Source: Folioceros fuciformis (taxonomy: Eukaryota; Anthocerotophyta; Anthocerotopsida; Anthocerotales). Taken from it: 51,901 nucleotides of DNA. Where the stretch lies: assembly GCA_049999805.1 (NCBI GenBank), contig JBNGIO010006337.1, positions 1 to 51,901 of the forward strand. The letters run 5' to 3'. Position 1 is the first letter of the stretch. Every line of letters starts with the position of its first letter. Of this stretch, positions 48,769 through 51,901 are shown piece by piece. Below the pieces are notes generated by a model. The model was not told where the DNA came from and made no database searches. It saw only the letters and a list, made by a program, of their open reading frames with translations. The position numbers and the translations under genes are program-made.

Positions 48769-48783
48769 ATGATGCCATGTTAG
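48769..48783 (+). repeat. right target-site duplication of LINE
   Basis: Second copy of ATGATGCCATGTTAG. Its last six bases (48778-48783) coincide with the first six bases of the adjacent LTR. Confidence 0.85.
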
Positions 48784-49027
48784 TGCATATATAGGGTTTA
48801 CGTGTACCCTAACAATACATATACATTAGTTAAACCCAGACGAAACGGTGTGACTGTTAGAGGGTAGTCAAAGCAAGTCGTTTCTAAAAGATAGCAAGTC
48901 GTTTCTAAAAGATAGGCTAGTTGTCATTTAAAAGGAACTCTGGTGTATATAATTAATTGATTGTAAAATACATAGATAGAGAACTACTTCTCAAATTTGC
49001 TTTGCTCCCTAGGTCACTTTGTTCTCA
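48778..49027 (+). repeat. Copia-type 5' LTR (about 250 bp)
   Basis: The segment begins TGTTAG, ends TTCTCA (TG...CA boundaries) and contains a TATA-like box (tatataatt, about 48945-48953). It is followed directly by a tRNA-Met-like primer-binding site. A 21-bp unit is exactly duplicated in tandem at 48872-48892 and 48893-48913. The matching downstream LTR is not found in this window. Confidence 0.7.
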
Positions 49028-49040
49028 TTGTATCAAAGCC
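49028..49040 (+). other. LTR-retrotransposon primer-binding site
   Basis: TTGTATCAAAGCC resembles the plant Copia consensus TGGTATCAGAGCC (complement of initiator tRNA-Met 3' end) with two mismatches, placed immediately after the LTR. Confidence 0.7.
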
Positions 49041-49222
49041 ATGCTAGATTCCCTGGAGGAATCCTGGAATTTTACCGAGGCAGGGCGCACCCAATAGGGG
49101 CAGACTCGGATGCGGACTTGCTAGGGAATTCTTCGCCGCAGGCCGTCCACTCGAGCATTTGGCGCACCTCTCGTCAGAAAGTGCACGTGACCCTAGAAGA
49201 GGAAGAGCCCGGCGCCCTCGGC
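49041..49222 (+). mobile_element. leader of the plus-strand Copia-type element
   Basis: Sequence following the primer-binding site up to the gap. It is GC-rich near its right end; no recognisable gag start is seen. Confidence 0.35.
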
Positions 49223-49322
49223 NNNNNNNNNNNNNNNNNNNNNNNNNNNNNNNNNNNNNNNNNNNNNNNNNNNNNNNNNNNNNNNNNNNNNNNNNNNNNN
49301 NNNNNNNNNNNNNNNNNNNNNN
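49223..49322. other. assembly gap (100 N)
   Basis: A run of exactly 100 N; true distance unknown. Confidence 0.99.
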
Positions 49323-49851
49323 TTGCCAACGTTCACCCCTGCAACGCGGCGGCGCCCCCGATGCGCATTGTTCCTTCGAACGATTCACGTTGGCTTGCCA
49401 CCTGTGTAACGCGGCGGGGCGCTCATCGGCACCCAGGACACCTGCAAGGCACCAACACAACTCGGACATCAATCCAAACAAGGGACTGAGGAAAATTCTT
49501 GACAGGTCGCAGAACATCCTCAACCGCGTGGAGGGATTGCTGTACAGCCTGTTGTCGTACCAGCTTCCTCCGGAATTCTCACTCAACGCCCTAATCTTGA
49601 ATCCAAGATCACTGAACCCTCTAATACTAATAAAATTTGCCAGAGCATATGTCAAGTCGCAGATTACCTCAAGAATCTCGATAGGCAAAGGCAAAATTCA
49701 AAGGATTCGCTCACCAATTCAGGGTCAGATAGCCTTGGGTCCTAGATCCTTCCACTGCCGAGGAGAACCAACATTCGCGAATGGGCAAGCTCGGTGCCCC
49801 AGACGCGAACCGGCGCGATGCGCTTCACGTCCTTTGCCGAGACCAATCTTG
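49323..49851 (+). pseudogene. possible retrotransposon gag-like fragment, frameshifted
   Basis: A 529-bp island between two gaps. One frame reads NKGLRKILDRSQNILNRVEG (about 49475-49545), then the coding-like signal moves to another frame, ICQVADYLKNLDRQRQNSKD. This suggests a decayed hydrophilic, coiled-coil ORF such as a retroelement gag. No zinc knuckle is visible, so the assignment is weak. Confidence 0.3.
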
Positions 49852-49951
49852 NNNNNNNNNNNNNNNNNNNNNNNNNNNNNNNNNNNNNNNNNNNNNNNNN
49901 NNNNNNNNNNNNNNNNNNNNNNNNNNNNNNNNNNNNNNNNNNNNNNNNNNN
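49852..49951. other. assembly gap (100 N)
   Basis: A run of exactly 100 N; true distance unknown. Confidence 0.99.
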
Positions 49952-50172
49952 GCCTAATAGACTATGTTAGACCTTATAACCCAACGTGTTCCCACGCTGT
50001 AGACGCCAGTGACGAAACCTTCAACTAGGTGCAGGACCTAGAAGCCACCACCTCGGATGGCCTCTGAACTCTATGCCCAGCTAGGTTCCGCCGCCTACGT
50101 CACAACGTCAGCAAATAAGGGAATGACAGCATAATTGTGCGGGTTGCATGCGCACCTACCTCCCTATACCAC

Positions 50173-50449
50173 TGTAGCCAGAGCTCCCTTGGTCGGCCTA
50201 GGTGTTCATGTTCACTCCTGCACAACTCAATTCCCTCATTAGTGGTAACGTAGTTATCGCGTGACCAGAATCACCGTGGGCAGCGCCATGATCAAGAGCA
50301 TGAAGAAGCTAAGGCGTTGGCGTAAGTGATTATTACATTGAGGTTTTGAAAAAAGCTTAAAACAGAGAGCTAGTTGTAACCGTTTTAACCTAACTTAAAT
50401 ACGAACCATTATTGGCTTAGTGTCTGAATAGGTAATTGCCAATCCTACA
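50173..50449 (-). repeat. 3' LTR of the minus-strand Copia element
   Basis: It starts (minus strand) TGTAGGATTGG right after the polypurine tract. The best end is CTACA at 50173, giving 5-bp inverted termini TGTAG/CTACA and a 277-bp LTR. The 3' limit is a proposal; no second LTR is available for comparison. Confidence 0.55.
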
Positions 50450-50458
50450 CGCCCCCTC
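50450..50458 (-). other. polypurine tract
   Basis: GAGGGGGCG on the minus strand abuts the start of the LTR (TGTAGG), as expected for plus-strand priming in LTR elements. Confidence 0.65.
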
Positions 50459-50922
50459 AGGCCTAATGCCAATCTAATCACATCAGCAAAAACTTGAGGC
50501 GAAACGCAAATTCTGGTCTCCACACACCTAGTTTTGGTGACGCGAACGCACTCCGAATTCGCGCCCCCTTGCTATGGCTTGTGCATGCTGGCTAACCGCT
50601 CTCCTATGTCCCATGCTCACCGCAAGGTGATTGAGAGGTAGAGCAGTACCCGAGCATCAACCATGTGTGAAGATCCGCTGCAAGCTGGGCTGATAAAAGC
50701 TAAAATAGGCGCATGCCTCTTCCCATCATAGTAACTCATGCCTGCAGCATTGGTATGGCAATAAAACTAAGAGGTTCGTGAGTCCTGATTCGTTTACCTT
50801 GATGCTTCATCCAGGACTGATTCATGTGTGTGTAGGTGATGCAGGATTGGCTCCAGTGACTGAGCTGTGCGTAACACTCAGGGGATGTGTTCTCTGCGGA
50901 AGCCAAAATGCTGCATCAGAAT

Positions 50923-51901
50923 CTTAGGCTGCTGTTGCTGTGGCATGTTGCTTGTTTTCAAGATAAGTTGTTGTTCCCGTTAAGCCCAATGTGGTGCGAT
51001 GTTGTGCATGTGTTGCCTTAGGAAGGCCCTTAGTTAACAGGTCAGCAACATTCTCTGTTGTGTGCACATATTGAAGCTAGACCATGTCTGTTTCAACTGC
51101 TTGACGAATAAAATGGAACTGTATCTCAATGTGTTTCGACCGAGCATGAAGAATAGGATTAGCTGTGACAGCAATAGCGGATTGATTGTCACATGCTAAT
51201 ATTGTGGCTGTCGGTTGCTTCCAGTGAATGCCCTCCAGGAATTGACGGACCCATATGATCTCACATGCTGCATGTGATAGGGCTCCGTATTCCGCCTCAG
51301 TTGATGAAAGGCTCACTGTTGTAAGTTTCTTAGAATGCCAACTAATGGCAGATCCACATAACAGCAAACAATATGTAGCAATGGATTTCCTTGAATCCAC
51401 ATCGCCAGCCCAGTCTGCATCTGCATAAGAAGTAAGTATTCCGCTTCCACCAGTTGTATATTTCATAGAAAAATCCTGTGTACCTTTCAAATAACGTAGG
51501 ATTCTTTTGACGGCTGTCCAGTGCTTCTGACCTGGGTTGGAGAGGAAACGAGACACTACACCTACAGCCTGTGAGATGTCCAGACGAGTCCAACCAGCCA
51601 AGTACAAGAGACTACCTACTGCTTCTCTGTAAGGTACTTTTGCCATTTCTGCAACGTCTGTTGGTGTGGTAGGACAGTTCTCTATGGATAACTTTTCTCC
51701 AGATGCTATAGGGGTGGTAACGGGATGTAATGCAGAAAGGTTGAATTTGGACAGCAACTGTCTTATGAAGTGTGCGTGGTGGATGGTGACGCAGGTCCTA
51801 TCAGGGCTAAAGCTAAATTGAATGCCTAAGGCGAACTTCAAGGGACCTACATTTGTCATGTCCCATTCTTGTGACAGGGCTTCTTTCATTTCTGCCAAAA
51901 T
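50923..51901 (-). pseudogene. Copia polyprotein: RT C-terminus and RNase H, one premature stop
   Basis: The open frame from the window edge to 51077 encodes the end of the RVT_2 reverse transcriptase (VGPLKFALGIQF, YREAVGSLLYLAGWTRLDIS) and RNase HI with its acidic residues visible in YADADWAGD, SSTEAEYGAL and LACDNQSAIAV. HARSKHIEIQFHFIRQ follows. An in-frame TAG at 51077-51079 then interrupts the sequence before the conserved end YVHTTENVADLLTKGLPK, which is still readable to a stop near 50923. The protein was otherwise well preserved, implying fairly recent insertion. The N-terminal part is outside the window. Confidence 0.9.

Larger units (their letters stand above)
50173..51901 (-). mobile_element. 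Copia LTR retrotransposon, 3' part (runs off right edge)
   Basis: Reading on the minus strand from the window end: the reverse transcriptase end, RNase H, about 470 bp untranslated, polypurine tract and a 3' LTR. The order RT-RNase H last is that of Ty1/Copia. The 5' LTR, gag, protease and integrase lie outside the window. Confidence 0.88.

Noticed and set aside
48778-49027. Reading the LTR in the opposite orientation, with a primer-binding-like TGGCATCATGAG on its left
   Set aside because: The TATA-like box position and the better match TTGTATCAAAGCC on the right favour the plus orientation.
1-51901. CRISPR arrays, bacterial operons, rRNA or phage genes
   Set aside because: No spaced identical repeats, no rRNA-like blocks; spliced plant genes throughout.

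Overview
The window is nuclear DNA of a land plant with multi-exon genes and short introns. Plant-type families are present: SECRET AGENT-type O-GlcNAc transferase, PUT/LAT polyamine permease, F-box/kelch protein, TOM2A-like tetraspanin and RppH-like Nudix. One gene is the heavy chain of cytoplasmic dynein-2, the retrograde intraflagellar-transport motor, which seed plants lack. I therefore infer a seed-free plant with swimming sperm (bryophyte, lycophyte or fern); the species cannot be fixed from the sequence. Most resolved introns in the gene-rich part are 70-150 bp, often close to 85-95 bp.

Layout: RPB3 (+, 248-1485) and a signal-peptide/EGF/single-TM protein (+, 2077-3252) run in tandem. 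They converge on SECRET AGENT (-, 3704-10412, 28 exons whose lengths sum to an intact 993-codon frame). A divergent promoter region separates it from an intronless ureidoglycolate hydrolase-like gene (+, 11155-11727). Next is an IQ-motif gene (-, 11833 to at least 13608) that crosses an assembly gap, an AT-rich block carrying an intronless F-box/kelch gene (-, 13707-14894), an intronless polyamine transporter (+, 15983-17509), and the very large dynein-2 heavy chain (-, 17851-36623). A second AT-rich block holds tetraspanin exons (+, 37550-38599). A minus-strand series follows: Nudix hydrolase (39163-40372), TMA7 (40806-41527), a short GIY-YIG nuclease-like gene (41900-42669) and an unrecognised reading frame up to about 43245.

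From about 43.3 kb to the end the sequence is repeat territory: an AT-rich stretch with degenerate reading frames and a tandem repeat, a 5'-truncated LINE flanked by a 15-bp target-site duplication, a Copia-type LTR with primer-binding site immediately after the LINE, GC-rich scraps between 100-N gaps, and a minus-strand Copia element with RT/RNase H, polypurine tract and 3' LTR entering from the right edge.

No operon-like or phage/defence-like system is visible. Functionally the genes are core machinery (transcription, ribosome-associated factor, protein O-glycosylation), metabolism and transport, and ciliary motor biology. The most notable points are the intact IFT dynein, the plant EGF membrane protein, the sharp alternation of AT-rich islands, and the layered LINE/LTR insertion.
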